In this document: in pieces, positions 33,066-42,902 of the stretch
Numbering within the stretch: position 1 is the stretch's first letter
How the letters are laid out: each line of letters opens with the position of its first letter
Source of the DNA: Arenimonas caeni
GTDB lineage: Bacteria; Pseudomonadota; Gammaproteobacteria; Xanthomonadales; Xanthomonadaceae
Direction of reading: 5' to 3'
Length of the DNA stretch: 53,721 bases
NCBI RefSeq assembly: GCF_003024235.1
Contig: NZ_KZ679097.1
Span: forward strand, 1-53,721
Program-made: the position numbers and the translations under genes
Notes under the pieces: generated by a model
The model's database searches: none
What the model saw: only the letters and a program-made list of their open reading frames with translations
Told to the model about the DNA's origin: nothing

Positions 33066-34105
33066 GCGGGGTCGAAGCGGGCGCCGATTATGCGCGGCTC
33101 GGGTTCGAGCGCCACGCCGAAGCGCTCGCGCACGGAGGCGGCGATGCGCCGGGCCAGGTCGAGCAGCTGCCGGCCGGTGGCCTGGCCGTGGTTGACCAGC
33201 ACCAGCGCGTGCTGCGGCGCCACGCCGGCGTCGCCCTCGCGGAAGCCCTTCCAGCCGCAGGCCTCGATCAGCCAGGCGGCCGAGAGCTTGCGCTCGCCCT
33301 CGGCGGTGGCGAACACGGGCAGGCCCGGGTGCGCGGCCTGCAGGGCCTCGGCGGTGGCGGCATCCACCACCGGGTTCTTGAAGAAGCTGCCGGCATTGCC
33401 GAGCAGGGCGGGGTTGGGCAGCTTGCGCGTGCGCAGGCGGCTGATGGCCTCGGCCACGTGCACCGCGCGCGGCGCGTCCACGCCCATCGCGGCCAGCTCC
33501 TCGCGCACGCCGGCGTAATCGAGCCGCAGTTCGCGCCGGCGCGGCAGCCGCAGTTCGATCGCGGTCACCACCCAGCGATCGGCCTCGCGCTTGAACAGGC
33601 TGTCGCGATAGCCGAAGCCGCACTCGGCCGCCGGCAGTCGTTTCACCTGGCCGGTGTCGCGCTGGAAGGCCTCGACGGCCTCGATGAATTCGCCCACCTC
33701 GACGCCGTAGGCGCCGATGTTCTGGATGGGCGCGGCGCCGACCGTGCCCGGGATCATCGCCAGGTTCTCGAGCCCGCACAGGCCGCGGGCGAGCGTCCAG
33801 GCCACCAGGTCGTTCCAGTTCATGCCGGCTTCGGCGCGCACCAGCACGCTGTCGCCGTCGTCGCGCAGGATCGCGGCGCGGGCCATGGTCAGGCAGATCG
33901 CCACGCCCGGGAAATCGTCGACGAACAGCAGGTTGCTGCCTTCGCCGATCACCAGCACCGGGCCGTCGCGCAGCATGGCGAAGCCGAACAGCTCCTCGAG
34001 CGCGTCGGCGCGGCCGACGTCGGCCATCACGGCGGCGCGGGCGGGAACGCGGAAGGTGTTGCGTCCGGCGAGGGAGACATCCTCGGCCAGCTGGTATCCG
34101 CTCAC
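33062..34105 (-). CDS. murB: UDP-N-acetylenolpyruvoylglucosamine reductase
   Basis: A 347-residue FAD enzyme that reduces UDP-GlcNAc-enolpyruvate to UDP-MurNAc in peptidoglycan synthesis. Motifs are [36 protein letters not shown] (FAD site), GYRDSLFK (type I MurB) and [12 protein letters not shown] with the catalytic Ser. It starts at GTG 34105 overlapping the pyrD stop by 4 bp and shares its stop with the next gene's TTG start. Confidence 0.95.
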   Translation of the reverse strand: MSGYQLAEDVSLAGRNTFRVPARAAVMADVGRADALEELFGFAMLRDGPVLVIGEGSNLLFVDDFPGVAICLTMARAAILRDDGDSVLVRAEAGMNWNDLVAWTLARGLCGLENLAMIPGTVGAAPIQNIGAYGVEVGEFIEAVEAFQRDTGQVKRLPAAECGFGYRDSLFKREADRWVVTAIELRLPRRRELRLDYAGVREELAAMGVDAPRAVHVAEAISRLRTRKLPNPALLGNAGSFFKNPVVDAATAEALQAAHPGLPVFATAEGERKLSAAWLIEACGWKGFREGDAGVAPQHALVLVNHGQATGRQLLDLARRIAASVRERFGVALEPEPRIIGARFDPA

Positions 34106-35136
34106 GCGACGCCCTCGCGCCGGCGCCGGATCGCGTCGACGCACTCACCGATCAGCCGCGGCCCGCGATAGACCAGGCCGGTGTAGAACTGCACCATCAG
34201 CGCGCCGGCGGTGATCTTGCCGGCCGCGTCGGCGCCGCTGAGGATGCCGCCGACGCCGATCATCGGGATCGACTCGTCCAGCCGGCCGCGCAGGCGGCGC
34301 AGCACGGCGGTGGACTTGCCGTAGATCGGCGCGCCCGACAGGCCGCCGGCCTCGCGGGCATACGGGTGGCCCTCGACCGGCAGGCGGTCGACGGTGGTGT
34401 TGGTGGCGATGACGCCGTCGACCTCCAGGTCGCTGAGTACGCGGGCGCAGGCGTCGATGTCGTCGTCGCTCAGGTCCGGGGCGACCTTCACCAGCATCGG
34501 CACGCGCTTGCCGTGCTGCGCGCCCAGGCGCTCCTGCGCCTCGCGCAGTTCGCCGACCAGGCGGCGCAGCTGCTGCTCTTCCTGCAGTTCGCGCAGGCCG
34601 GCGGTGTTGGGCGAGGAGATGTTGACCGTCACGTAGTCGGCAAGCGGGTATACGCGCTCGAGGCAGTAGAGGTAGTCCTCGGCGGCATCCTCGTTGTGCG
34701 TGTCCTTGTTCTTGCCGATGTTGATGCCCAGCAGTCCCTGCTTGCGGCGCGCCTTCGAGACGTTGCGCACCAGCGCGTCGACGCCCAGGTTGTTGAAGCC
34801 CAGGCGGTTGATGACGGCGTTGTGCTCGGGCAGCCGGAACATGCGCGGCTTCGGGTTGCCTTCCTGCGGGCGCGGGGTGGTGGTGCCGACCTCGACGAAG
34901 CCGAAGCCCAAGGCCAGCAGCGCGTCGACATGGGCGCCGTCCTTGTCCAGCCCGGCGGCGCAGCCGACCGGGTTGGGGAAGACCAGGCCGAAGGCCTTGG
35001 TCGGCAGCGGCCGCGGGCGGCCGGCCAGCAGCGGGTTGAGGCCGCTGCGGTAGGCCGCCTCGATCGCCTTCAGGCCCAGTCCGTGGGCCCGTTCCGCGTC
35101 GAGGTGGAACAGGAAGGGCTTCGCGATCGAATACAT
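34102..35136 (-). CDS. pyrD: Dihydroorotate dehydrogenase (quinone), class 2
   Basis: A 344-residue membrane-associated FMN enzyme oxidising dihydroorotate to orotate in pyrimidine synthesis. The N-terminal helix ([19 protein letters not shown]) is typical of class 2. Visible motifs are [45 protein letters not shown] with the catalytic Ser, ATNTTVDR and [14 protein letters not shown]. Length matches E. coli PyrD. It starts 10 bases after the DUF4190 stop. Confidence 0.97.
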   Translation of the reverse strand: MYSIAKPFLFHLDAERAHGLGLKAIEAAYRSGLNPLLAGRPRPLPTKAFGLVFPNPVGCAAGLDKDGAHVDALLALGFGFVEVGTTTPRPQEGNPKPRMFRLPEHNAVINRLGFNNLGVDALVRNVSKARRKQGLLGINIGKNKDTHNEDAAEDYLYCLERVYPLADYVTVNISSPNTAGLRELQEEQQLRRLVGELREAQERLGAQHGKRVPMLVKVAPDLSDDDIDACARVLSDLEVDGVIATNTTVDRLPVEGHPYAREAGGLSGAPIYGKSTAVLRRLRGRLDESIPMIGVGGILSGADAAGKITAGALMVQFYTGLVYRGPRLIGECVDAIRRRREGVA

Positions 35137-35146
35137 GCCCCGGCCC

Positions 35147-35446
35147 TCAGAGCTGTCCGCTCGCGCCCGCCAGCCCCATGAGGACCGCCAGGCCGCCGAA
35201 GAACAGGATCACCGCCAGCACGCTCAGCACCATCAGCCCGATCGCGATCCAGCCCAGGATCAGGCCGGCGAGGGCCATGCCGTCGCCTTCCATCTGGCCC
35301 TGCGCGCGCCGGATCTCGGCGCGCGCCATGTGTCCGGTGATCACCGCCACCAGGCTTCCCAACAGGGGCAGGAGGGTCCAGCCCAGGATGCCGCCGACGA
35401 GGCTGGCGACGGCAAGTCCGCTGGTTGGCCTGGATGCTTGGATCAT
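35147..35446 (-). CDS. DUF4190 small membrane protein
   Basis: A 99-residue protein with two hydrophobic segments around a polar loop: [20 protein letters not shown], then [20 protein letters not shown], then a long second segment ([20 protein letters not shown]). The G(R)HAR..I-type loop between two helices is characteristic of DUF4190, whose function is unknown. It lies 8 bases after the aldehyde dehydrogenase stop and 10 before pyrD, so it is probably cotranscribed. Confidence 0.83.
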   Translation of the reverse strand: MIQASRPTSGLAVASLVGGILGWTLLPLLGSLVAVITGHMARAEIRRAQGQMEGDGMALAGLILGWIAIGLMVLSVLAVILFFGGLAVLMGLAGASGQL

Positions 35447-35454
35447 GGCGGGTC

Positions 35455-36987
35455 TCAGAGGTCGAACTTGATGCCCTGGGCCAGCGGCAGCGCGTCGGAG
35501 TAGTTGATGGTGTTGGTCTGGCGGCGCATGTAGACCTTCCACGCGTCGGAACCCGACTCGCGGCCACCGCCGGTTTCCTTCTCGCCGCCGAAGGCGCCGC
35601 CGATCTCGGCGCCGGAGGTGCCGATGTTGACGTTGGCGATGCCGCAGTCGGAGCCGGAGGCGGCCAAGAAGGCCTCGGCGGCCTTGAGGTTCTGGGTGAA
35701 GATCGCCGACGACAGGCCCTGGGGCACGTCGTTCTGCATGGCGATGGCGTCCTCGAGGTCGGCGTAGGGCATGACGTAGAGGATCGGCGCGAAGGTTTCG
35801 TGCTGGACGATTTCGTCGCTGTTCTTCAGGCCCGTCACGATCGCCGGCAGCACGTAGTTGCCCGGGCGGTCGATGGCGGCGCCACCGGTCTCGACCTTGC
35901 CGCCGGCGGCCTTGGCCCTGGCGATGGCGTCGAGGTAGGCCTGCACGCCGTCGCGGCTGTTGAGCGGGCCCATCAGGTTGGCCGGGTCGGTCGGGTCGCC
36001 GATCTTCTTCTCGACCTGCTTGTAGGCGGTGACGAGCTTGGCCAGCACGTCGTCGAAGATCGACTCGTGCACGAACAGGCGGCGCGTGGTGGTGCAGCGC
36101 TGGCCGGCGGTGCCGACGGCGCCGAAGACGATGGCCGGGATGGCCAGCTTCAGGTCGGCGCTCGGGTCGACGATGATCGCGTTGTTGCCGCCCAGCTCGA
36201 GCAGGCTGCGGCCCATGCGGCGGGCGACGCGCTCGCCGACGTGGCGGCCGACCCTGGTCGAGCCGGTGAAGCTGATCAGCGGGATGCGCTTGTCGTCCAC
36301 GAAGCCGGCGGCGATGTCGGTGCCGGCGTCGTTGAACAGGAAGAAGATGTCCGGGAAGCCGCCGGCGCGCAGGGCCTCGTTGCAGATCTTCATCGAGGCG
36401 ATGGCCGACAGCGGGGTCTTGGGCGAGGGCTTCCAGATGCACACGTCGCCGCAGACGCCGGCCACGAAGCTGTTCCAGGCCCACACCGCGACCGGGAAGT
36501 TGAAGGCCGAGATGATGCCGACGATGCCCAGTGGGTGGTACTGCTCGTACATGCGGTGGCCCGGGCGCTCGGAGTGCATGGTCAGGCCGTAGAGCTGGCG
36601 CGAGAGGCCGACGGCGAACTCGCCAATGTCGATCATCTCCTGCACCTCGCCGTCGCCTTCGGGCTTGGACTTGCCCATCTCGAGCGCAACCAGCGAACCG
36701 AGCGCGTCCTTGTGCTTGCGCAGGGCCTCGGCGCACAGGCGGATGGCCTCGCCGCGGCGCGGGGCCGGGGTGGTGCGCCAGACCTTGAAGGCGGCCTGGG
36801 CGCGCTCGACGATCAGGTCGTAGTCGGCCTGCGAGGAAGCGTAGACCTTGCCCAGAACCTCGCCGTTGCCCGGGTTGACCGGCTCGAGCACGCCGGCGTC
36901 GCGGGTCTTGGACCACTCGCCGTTGCCGAGGTAGGTGCCGGATTCCTCGGCCTGCAGGCCGAGCGCGGTGAGGACGGGATGGGACAT
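35455..36987 (-). CDS. amaB: Aldehyde dehydrogenase, ALDH7A1/AmaB (aminoadipate semialdehyde) type
   Basis: A 510-residue NAD-dependent dehydrogenase of the antiquitin group. Diagnostic blocks are [38 protein letters not shown] with the base Glu, [13 protein letters not shown] with the catalytic Cys, and the C-terminal [20 protein letters not shown], then [15 protein letters not shown]. Family members oxidise aminoadipate semialdehyde / piperideine-6-carboxylate in lysine breakdown. AAGGAG is seven bases before the ATG. tRNA-Arg is directly upstream. No other lysine-degradation gene is here. Confidence 0.9.
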   Translation of the reverse strand: MSHPVLTALGLQAEESGTYLGNGEWSKTRDAGVLEPVNPGNGEVLGKVYASSQADYDLIVERAQAAFKVWRTTPAPRRGEAIRLCAEALRKHKDALGSLVALEMGKSKPEGDGEVQEMIDIGEFAVGLSRQLYGLTMHSERPGHRMYEQYHPLGIVGIISAFNFPVAVWAWNSFVAGVCGDVCIWKPSPKTPLSAIASMKICNEALRAGGFPDIFFLFNDAGTDIAAGFVDDKRIPLISFTGSTRVGRHVGERVARRMGRSLLELGGNNAIIVDPSADLKLAIPAIVFGAVGTAGQRCTTTRRLFVHESIFDDVLAKLVTAYKQVEKKIGDPTDPANLMGPLNSRDGVQAYLDAIARAKAAGGKVETGGAAIDRPGNYVLPAIVTGLKNSDEIVQHETFAPILYVMPYADLEDAIAMQNDVPQGLSSAIFTQNLKAAEAFLAASGSDCGIANVNIGTSGAEIGGAFGGEKETGGGRESGSDAWKVYMRRQTNTINYSDALPLAQGIKFDL

Positions 36988-37009
36988 GACGACTCCTTGA
37001 TGCGGGATG

Positions 37010-37086
37010 TGGCGACCCCGACACGATTCGAACGTGTGACCTTCCCCTTAGGAGGGGGACGCTCTATCCAGCTGAGCTACGGGGCC
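37010..37086 (-). tRNA. tRNA-Arg (anticodon CCT)
   Basis: 77 bases with an encoded CCA end. The acceptor GGCCCCG pairs with CGGGGTC; the D arm is GCTCAGCTGGATAGAGC; the anticodon stem TCCCC/GGGGA carries loop CTCCTAA, giving anticodon CCT for the AGG codon; the T arm has GTTCGAATC. It lies 23 bases upstream of the amaB ATG and may share a transcript with it. Confidence 0.97.
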
Positions 37087-37128
37087 ATGCGGGCGGGTGC
37101 ACCGCCGCGGGGGCGGGGCAATCCTTTG

Positions 37129-37157
37129 ATTGTCTCACGGGGCGCTTGGGCGGGAAA
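37129..37157 (-). promoter_or_regulatory. Weak candidate promoter for tRNA-Arg
   Basis: On the minus strand, TTTCCC (37152-37157), 17-base spacer, GACAAT (37129-37134), the latter preceded by TGA as an extended -10. It overlaps the T-tract of the tRNA-Ala terminator. Its position about 43 bases before the tRNA is plausible; the -35 match is poor. Confidence 0.3.
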
Positions 37158-37188
37158 GAAAAAGGGCCGGGCGAAACGCCCGGCCCTT
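37155..37188 (-). terminator. Rho-independent terminator after tRNA-Ala
   Basis: On the minus strand AAGGGCCGGGCG pairs with CGCCCGGCCCTT (12 bp, TTT loop), followed by a T-rich tract. It starts eight bases after the tRNA-Ala CCA end. Confidence 0.92.
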
Positions 37189-37196
37189 CTGGTTCG

Positions 37197-37272
<76 letters not shown>

Positions 37273-37286
37273 ACGGAAGGCCTGCG

Positions 37287-37315
37287 ATTATAGGGGCATG
37301 TCGGGCCGATGGCTA
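37287..37315 (-). promoter_or_regulatory. Promoter of tRNA-Ala
   Basis: Minus strand: perfect TATAAT at 37287-37292, 17-base spacer, TAGCCA at 37310-37315. The -35 hexamer coincides with the rnd stop codon (37313-37315). Transcription would start about eight bases before the mature tRNA. Confidence 0.7.
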
Positions 37316-38401
37316 GCCACCGGCCAGGATCGGGGACAGCACCGGTTCAAGCAGCTCGCGCCGCCAGCCCTCCAGCGCCGCCGGCCAGCCGCGGCCGGCC
37401 AGCAGGGCTTCGAGATGCCTGCGCGAACATAGCAGCCCCTCGGGCAGGCTGAGTTCGCCGGCCCGCGTGGCCACCGCCTGCTGCAGGGCCTTGAGGCGGG
37501 CCTTGTCGCCGCCGTCGGCATCGGCGAGCGGCAGGGACAGCTCCTGCTCCGACAGCGGCGCCGAAAGCACCTCGAACAGTTCGCCGCGCGCCTTGCGCGG
37601 CGCCTTGGGCGAACGGTCGAGCACGGCGTGGAATTCCGACAGGCTGCGCGGCGGCCGGCGCGCCAGCGCGACCGCCAGCTCGTTGTCGAGTACCCAGCCC
37701 TTGGGCTTGTCGCTGCGCCGGGCCTGGACCTCGCGCCAGCGCAGCAGCCGCGCCAGGCGTGCCTGTCCCTCGCGGTCGAGGGTCTGGGCGCTGCGCAGGG
37801 CCAGGTGCGGCCACGGATCATCGCCCTCGTCGGCGGCGCCACGCAGGGCGCGCTCGGCGTCCTGGCGCAGCCAGTCGTGGCGGCCGCGTTCGGCCAGCTC
37901 CCGGTCCAGTAAGGCATGCACGGCATGCAGGTGGCGCACGTCGTCGGCCGCGTATTCGCGCTGCGACTCGCTCAGCGGCCGGCGCAGCCAGTCCGAACGG
38001 GTTTCCCCCTTGGCCAGCTGCACGCCGGTGACCTGCTCCACCAGCTTCTGGTAGCCCAATCCGGCGCCCAGCCCGCACAGCGCGGCCGCCACCTGGGTGT
38101 CGAACAGCGGCGCCGGCAGGGCCTGGCAGCCGCGCAGGAGCGCCTGCAGGTCCTCGCTGGCGCTGTGCATGAGCTTGGTGACCGAGGCGTCGAGCAGCAG
38201 CGGCCGCAGCGCCTCGTCCATGCCGGGCACCAGGGGGTCGACCAGCAGGATTTCGCCCGGCACCGCCAGCTGCACCAGCGCCAGCTGCGGGTAGTAGGTG
38301 CGCTCGCGGATGAACTCGGTGTCCAGCGCCACCAGCGGCTGGCCGGCCCAGGCCGCGAGGCGGGAGGCGAGGGCGTCGGGTTGGTCGATCCAGGAAGTCA
38401 C
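37313..38401 (-). CDS. rnd: Ribonuclease D
   Basis: A 362-residue 3'-5' exoribonuclease for tRNA and small RNA trimming. The DEDDy catalytic motifs are visible: LVALDTEFIRE (ExoI), HSASEDLQAL (ExoII) and YAADDVRHL (ExoIII, Tyr-type). An HRDC domain follows from about residue 200. The start is uncertain: GTG 38401 (VTSWIDQPDALA) after AAAGG is preferred over an ATG 30 bases upstream. It ends within the promoter of tRNA-Ala. Confidence 0.93.
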   Translation of the reverse strand: MTSWIDQPDALASRLAAWAGQPLVALDTEFIRERTYYPQLALVQLAVPGEILLVDPLVPGMDEALRPLLLDASVTKLMHSASEDLQALLRGCQALPAPLFDTQVAAALCGLGAGLGYQKLVEQVTGVQLAKGETRSDWLRRPLSESQREYAADDVRHLHAVHALLDRELAERGRHDWLRQDAERALRGAADEGDDPWPHLALRSAQTLDREGQARLARLLRWREVQARRSDKPKGWVLDNELAVALARRPPRSLSEFHAVLDRSPKAPRKARGELFEVLSAPLSEQELSLPLADADGGDKARLKALQQAVATRAGELSLPEGLLCSRRHLEALLAGRGWPAALEGWRRELLEPVLSPILAGG

Positions 38402-38454
38402 GGGCTGCCTTTGGTTGCCAGGGACCGGCACCTTAGCCTAAGTTCGGCTCGCCC

Positions 38455-40371
38455 ATGACCACGATCGCGCGAACCTTCCCGGCCGGGCTGCTGGCCGCCC
38501 TGCTGGTGGTGGCCTGCGGCGGAGCCGACGACCCGTCGGCGGATGCCGCGCCCGTCGAGGCGCCGGTGCCGGTCGACCCCGAAGAGCTGGTGCAGACCGA
38601 GGTCGTGCTGGCGCCCGCCGCCGAAGAAGCCGACGTGCCGGCCTGGACGCCGGAGCTTCCCGTGGTGCCGGCCAATGGCATCCGTCGTGCCCTGGCGGCG
38701 GCCGGCGAGCTGGAGAAGGCTGGCCGACTGCTCGCCGCACCGGCGCTCGTGCCGGCTGCGGCGGATGACGGGGCGGAGGCGGGAACCGCCGAGCCGGGCC
38801 CGCCCGTGCCGGGCGCGCTGGAAACCTACCTGGGCGTGCTGGCCACCGAGGCCGAGCGCGCCGAGGCGCTGGAGGGCGTGTCGCGGATCCTGGCCGAGCT
38901 CGAGCGCCGCGGGCGGGTGGCGCTGGCCGAAGGCCGCTTCGCCGACGCCGAGCACGTCGAACGCGTGATCGTGCGGGCCAAGCCCCAGTACGAAGGCCTG
39001 GTCGCCTATCGCGAAGCCGTGCTGGCCGCGCGCCGCGCCCAGGCCAGCGTGCGGCTGGCCGAGGCGCGCGCCGCCGCCAACCGCATCTTCCGTCCCGAGG
39101 GCGAGGGCGCCGTCGCGGCCTATCGCGACGCCCTGCGCGAGTTCGCCGACTACCTGCCCGCGCAGGACGGGCTGGCGCGCCTGCAGGCCCGGCACCTGGA
39201 CCGGGCGCTGGCCGCGGCGCAGGAAGGCCGCTACCTCGACTCCGAACGCCTGCAGGCCGAGGCCGGGCGCATCCTGCCCAACTCCGCCGCGCTGCAGGAC
39301 ATGCTGGCGCGCATCGTCGAGCTGCGGCAGACGCGCACCGAGGCGCTGCTGGCCCAGGGTCACGCCGCGGTGGACGCGCTCGACATCGAACTGGCCGAGC
39401 GCCGGCTGGCCGAGGCCGAGCAGGTGTCGCTGCAGGCCCAAGGCCTGGACGCGCTGCGCGGGCGCATCGAGCTGGCCCGGCACTACGGCCATTTCCGCCC
39501 GGGGCAGGTGTTCCGCGAACCGCTGGCCGCGGGCGGCGAAGGGCCCGAGATGGTGGTGCTGGCGCACGGCCGCTTCTACATGGGCTCGCCCGACGGCGAG
39601 CCGGGCCGCTTCGACAACGAAGGCCCGCGCCACGAAGTGGGCTTCGAGCGCGGCTTCGCCATCGCCCGCAACGAAACCACGGTGGCCGAGTTCCGCGCCT
39701 TCGTCGAGGCCACGGGCCATCGCAGCCTGGCCACGCGCCGCGGCCGCTCGACCGTCTACGACGAGCGCGGCGGCGTGATGGGCGAGCATGCGCGGGTGGA
39801 CTGGCGGCGCGACTACGCCGGCGGCCAGGCCGCGCCGGACCTGCCGGTGGTGCACGTCGCCTTCGAGGATGCGCAGGCCTACGCCGCCTGGCTGTCGGCG
39901 CAGACCGGCCAGCGCTACCGCCTGCCGAGCGAAGCCGAATTCGAGTACGCGCTGCGCGCCGGCCGCCAGGAAGCCTGGCCCTGGGGCGACGGCGCGCCGA
40001 CCCGCGTGGTCGGCAACCTCACCGGCGACGGCGACCAGTCACGGCTCAAGCGCAACTGGGCCAACGCCATCCCGGGCTACAGCGACGGCCACTGGGGACC
40101 GGCCCCGGTGCGCAGCTACCCGGCGGAGGGCTTCGGCACCTACGACCTGGTCGGCAATGTCTCGGAGTGGGTGCTCGACTGCTGGCACGACAGCTACCGC
40201 CGCGCGCCGCGCGACGGCAGCGCCTGGGTCAATCCGGGTTGCAGCGACCGGGTGGTGCGCGGCGCGTCCTGGGCCAGCTCGCTTGATCGCGCCCGCTCGG
40301 CCTATCGCCAGTCCACGCCCGGGGACACCACCAACGCCCGCCTGGGTTTCCGGGTGGTGCGGGAACTCTGA
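38455..40371 (+). CDS. Lipoprotein with sulfatase-modifying-factor (SUMF1/FGE-like) domain
   Basis: A 638-residue lipoprotein: lipobox LVVAC, a Pro/Glu/Ala-rich linker, a helical repeat region (residues about 120-345, TPR-like, rich in LAEAR and LAQGHAAVDAL stretches), and a C-terminal formylglycine-generating-enzyme fold starting at GPEMVVLAHGRFYMGSP near residue 362. Typical motifs ETTVAEFRAFVEAT, YRLPSEAEFEYALRAG, NVSEWVLDCWHD and RGASWASS are present. The two catalytic cysteines of true FGE (near RGGSxxC) are replaced, so it is not expected to make formylglycine. Its role is unknown. Confidence 0.87.
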   Translation: MTTIARTFPAGLLAALLVVACGGADDPSADAAPVEAPVPVDPEELVQTEVVLAPAAEEADVPAWTPELPVVPANGIRRALAAAGELEKAGRLLAAPALVPAAADDGAEAGTAEPGPPVPGALETYLGVLATEAERAEALEGVSRILAELERRGRVALAEGRFADAEHVERVIVRAKPQYEGLVAYREAVLAARRAQASVRLAEARAAANRIFRPEGEGAVAAYRDALREFADYLPAQDGLARLQARHLDRALAAAQEGRYLDSERLQAEAGRILPNSAALQDMLARIVELRQTRTEALLAQGHAAVDALDIELAERRLAEAEQVSLQAQGLDALRGRIELARHYGHFRPGQVFREPLAAGGEGPEMVVLAHGRFYMGSPDGEPGRFDNEGPRHEVGFERGFAIARNETTVAEFRAFVEATGHRSLATRRGRSTVYDERGGVMGEHARVDWRRDYAGGQAAPDLPVVHVAFEDAQAYAAWLSAQTGQRYRLPSEAEFEYALRAGRQEAWPWGDGAPTRVVGNLTGDGDQSRLKRNWANAIPGYSDGHWGPAPVRSYPAEGFGTYDLVGNVSEWVLDCWHDSYRRAPRDGSAWVNPGCSDRVVRGASWASSLDRARSAYRQSTPGDTTNARLGFRVVREL

Positions 40372-40377
40372 GCCGCC

Positions 40378-40890
40378 TCAGCGGCCGCGCGGCTTGAGCG
40401 GGCGGGCGGGCTTGCGCGGGCGGGCGGGCTTGCGCGGCGGTGCCGCGCCGGTGCTGCCGGTCAGCCCCTGCTGGAACGAGCGCCAGATCTCGAGGTTGCG
40501 CTCGGTGAGCTGGTTGAGCAGGGCCCAGGGGGCCGACTGCCCGACCAGCTGGCCGATCTGGCCGCGCACCTGCTGCTGTTGTTCGAGGAAGAACTGAAGG
40601 CTGCGCTCGAGGAAGCTGCCGAGGAAACCCTGCATCGAATCGCCGCGGAAGCGGATGACCTGGGTGAGCAGTTCGGTCGTGAAGATCGGCTGCCCGTGCT
40701 CCTCGTGCTCGGAGATGATCTGCATCAGTACGCCGCGGGTGATGTCGTTGCCGGTGCGCGCGTCCCGCACCACGAACGATTCGCCGTCGACGATCAGCTG
40801 GCGCACGTCCTCGAGCGTGACGTAGCTGGAGATGTCCGTGTCGTAGAGGCGGCGGTTCGGGTACTTCTTGATGATGCGGACATGCGACAT
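40378..40890 (-). CDS. phaR: Polyhydroxyalkanoate synthesis repressor PhaR
   Basis: A 170-residue DNA-binding regulator. The N-terminal PHB/PHA accumulation regulator domain (IIKKYPNRRLYDTDISSYVT) is highly typical, followed by GDSMQGFLGSFLERSLQFF and an Arg/Pro/Lys-rich tail (KPARPRKPARP repeats). PhaR represses phasin genes and binds PHB granules. No PHA synthase or phasin gene is in the window, so its regulon lies elsewhere or it serves another role. It converges on the FGE-like lipoprotein with a six-base gap. Confidence 0.92.
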   Translation of the reverse strand: MSHVRIIKKYPNRRLYDTDISSYVTLEDVRQLIVDGESFVVRDARTGNDITRGVLMQIISEHEEHGQPIFTTELLTQVIRFRGDSMQGFLGSFLERSLQFFLEQQQQVRGQIGQLVGQSAPWALLNQLTERNLEIWRSFQQGLTGSTGAAPPRKPARPRKPARPLKPRGR

Positions 40891-40976
40891 GCAGGGCACC
40901 GGAAGTTCGCGAAGGCGGGCGGGCTGCCGAGCATCCCCCACGGGGGAGCGCGATGCAAGCCAAGTCCCGGCCTGCT

Positions 40977-41870
40977 TCACCCCGCCTGCACGCGGTCCGG
41001 CGCCGGGGCGCGGGACTCGCGTCGGATGCGCGCGGCGTCGAAGGCGGGCAGGGCACTGATGAGTGCGCGTTCCGGCGGCCCTGCGGGCCAGCGGCGCGGA
41101 TCCTGGCCGAGGAAGGCCCAGGCCGCGCGCAGCGCCGGCAGCGGGTCGGCGGCATCCACCGGCAGCGCCGCCAGCGACTTGCCCAGCTTGCGGCCTTCGG
41201 CATCGAGCACCAGCGGCAGGTGCGCATAGGCCGGGGTCGGCAGGCCCAGGCGCTGCTGCAGCAGGATCTGGCGCGGGGTGGAGTCGAGCAGGTCGGCGCC
41301 GCGCACCACGTCGGTGATGCCCTGGTCCGTGTCGTCCACCACCACCGCCAGCTGGTAGGCCCAGTAGCCGTCCGCGCGACGCAGCACCACGTTGCCGACC
41401 TCGCGCCCCAGATCCTGTTCGAACCAGCCCTGGATGCGGTCCTGGAAGCCCAGGCGCCCGTCCGGCACGCGCAGGCGGATGGCCGGCGTGTCCCGGCGCC
41501 GGCCGGCGACGCAGCTGCGGTGGATGCCGCCGGTGGCCTCGAGGTCGCTGCGGCTGCAGTGGCATTCGAAGGCGTCGCCGCCTGCGAGCAGGCGCGCCAG
41601 CGCCGCCGCGTAGAGGTCGCCGCGGGTGGACTGGAAGACCGGGGGCTCGTCCGGCACCAGGCCGAAGGCGGCCAGGGTGGCCAGCTGCGCGGCGGCCGCG
41701 CCGGGAACTTCACGCGGCGGGTCGATGTCTTCGATGCGGACCAGCCAGTCGCCGCCGGCCGCGCGCGCGAACAGCCAGCTGCCCAGCGCCGCCACCAGCG
41801 ACCCGAAGTGCAGGGGGCCGGTGGGCGAGGGGGCGAAGCGGCCGCGATGGCGGGGGCGGGGCGTGGTCAC
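40977..41870 (-). CDS. gluQ: Glutamyl-queuosine tRNA(Asp) synthetase
   Basis: A 297-residue truncated glutamyl-tRNA synthetase without the anticodon-binding domain. It attaches glutamate to queuosine in tRNA-Asp. The N-terminal [15 protein letters not shown] contains the HIGH-like motif (HFGS), [10 protein letters not shown] carries zinc-ligand cysteines, and KLGKSL is the KMSKS equivalent. In many proteobacteria gluQ follows dksA; here it is separate and next to phaR. Confidence 0.93.
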   Translation of the reverse strand: MTTPRPRHRGRFAPSPTGPLHFGSLVAALGSWLFARAAGGDWLVRIEDIDPPREVPGAAAAQLATLAAFGLVPDEPPVFQSTRGDLYAAALARLLAGGDAFECHCSRSDLEATGGIHRSCVAGRRRDTPAIRLRVPDGRLGFQDRIQGWFEQDLGREVGNVVLRRADGYWAYQLAVVVDDTDQGITDVVRGADLLDSTPRQILLQQRLGLPTPAYAHLPLVLDAEGRKLGKSLAALPVDAADPLPALRAAWAFLGQDPRRWPAGPPERALISALPAFDAARIRRESRAPAPDRVQAG

Positions 41871-41872
41871 GA

Positions 41873-41902
41873 CTTGAATTTAACCTGCCTTGCTTACATT
41901 TA
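41873..41902 (+). promoter_or_regulatory. Candidate promoter for htpX, heat-shock-like
   Basis: CTTGAA at 41873-41878, 14-15 bases, then TTACATTTA ending at 41902. This resembles the sigma-32 pattern CTTGAA / CCCCATNTA. A sigma-70 reading (TTGAAT, 15 bases, TACATT) is also possible. It starts three bases after the gluQ ATG on the opposite strand. Confidence 0.45.
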
Positions 41903-41946
41903 GTGCCAGACGGGCGGCGCCGCCGCCCCCGTGAAGGAAGCTCCCC

Positions 41947-42834
41947 ATGTTCAAGCGCGTAGCCCTGTTCCTCGCCACCAACCTCGCCGTCCTGGTCCTG
42001 CTCGGCATCGTGATGAGCGTGCTGCAGAACGTCTTCGGCGTGCGCCTTGGCAACAACGGCGCGCTGCTGCTGATGGCAGCCGTGTTCGGATTCGGCGGTT
42101 CGTTCATCTCGCTGGCCATCTCCAAGTGGATGGCCAAGCGCAGCACCGGCATGCACCTGATCACCCAGCCCCGGAACGAGGGCGAGGCCTGGCTGCTTTC
42201 CACGGTGCAGCGCCAGGCCCAGGCCGCGGGCATCGCCATGCCCGAGGTCGGCATCTACGACGCCCCCGAGATCAACGCCTTCGCCACCGGCCCCAGCCGC
42301 AACAATTCCCTGGTGGCGGTCTCCACCGGCCTGCTGCGGGCGATGGACCGCGACGAGGCCGAGGCGGTGCTGGCGCACGAAGTCAGCCACGTCGCCAACG
42401 GCGACATGGTGACCATGGCGCTGATCCAGGGCGTGCTCAACACCTTCGTGATCTTCCTCTCGCGCGTGGTCGGCCGCATCATCGACGCCGCGCTGAGCGG
42501 CAACCGCGACGGCGGCACCGGTCCGTTCTACTTCATCACCGTGATCGTGCTCGACATCATCTTCGGCATCTTCGCCTCGGTGATCGCGATGTGGTTCAGC
42601 CGCTGGCGCGAGTTCCGCGCCGACGCCGGCGGCGCCCGCCTGGCCGGCCGCGAGAAGATGATCGCCGCGCTCGAGAAGCTCTCGCGCACCTACGGCCACA
42701 GCACCCTGCCCAACGAAGTGCGCGCGTTCGGCATCTCCGGCGGCGTCGGCCACGGCCTGCGCAAGCTATTCATGACCCACCCGCCGCTGACCGAGCGCAT
42801 CCAGGCCCTGCGCAACATGCCCGCCACCATGTGA
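41947..42834 (+). CDS. htpX: Membrane zinc metalloprotease HtpX
   Basis: A 295-residue inner-membrane protease of family M48. Two N-terminal helices ([18 protein letters not shown] and [18 protein letters not shown]) precede the zinc motif [14 protein letters not shown] (HExxH); two more helices flank [20 protein letters not shown], and [17 protein letters not shown] supplies the third ligand Glu. HtpX cleaves misfolded membrane proteins with FtsH. AAGGAAG precedes the ATG. A strong terminator follows. Confidence 0.97.
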   Translation: MFKRVALFLATNLAVLVLLGIVMSVLQNVFGVRLGNNGALLLMAAVFGFGGSFISLAISKWMAKRSTGMHLITQPRNEGEAWLLSTVQRQAQAAGIAMPEVGIYDAPEINAFATGPSRNNSLVAVSTGLLRAMDRDEAEAVLAHEVSHVANGDMVTMALIQGVLNTFVIFLSRVVGRIIDAALSGNRDGGTGPFYFITVIVLDIIFGIFASVIAMWFSRWREFRADAGGARLAGREKMIAALEKLSRTYGHSTLPNEVRAFGISGGVGHGLRKLFMTHPPLTERIQALRNMPATM

Positions 42835-42855
42835 GTGCGGGCCGGAGGCAATGAA

Positions 42856-42892
42856 AAAGGCCCGGGGCGTGAGCCCCGGGCCTTTGCTTTTT
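42856..42892. terminator. Bidirectional terminator between htpX and fimX
   Basis: AAAGGCCCGGGGC (42856-42868) pairs with GCCCCGGGCCTTT (42873-42885) around a GTGA loop. An A-run precedes and a T-rich tract follows, so it can serve both convergent genes. Confidence 0.93.
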
Positions 42893-42902
42893 CCGCCCCG
42901 GA

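Noticed and set aside
32139-34148. A possible 669-residue MurB-EamA fusion
   Set aside because: The upstream part is the wrong frame of murB; the true EamA frame begins at the TTG overlapping the murB stop.
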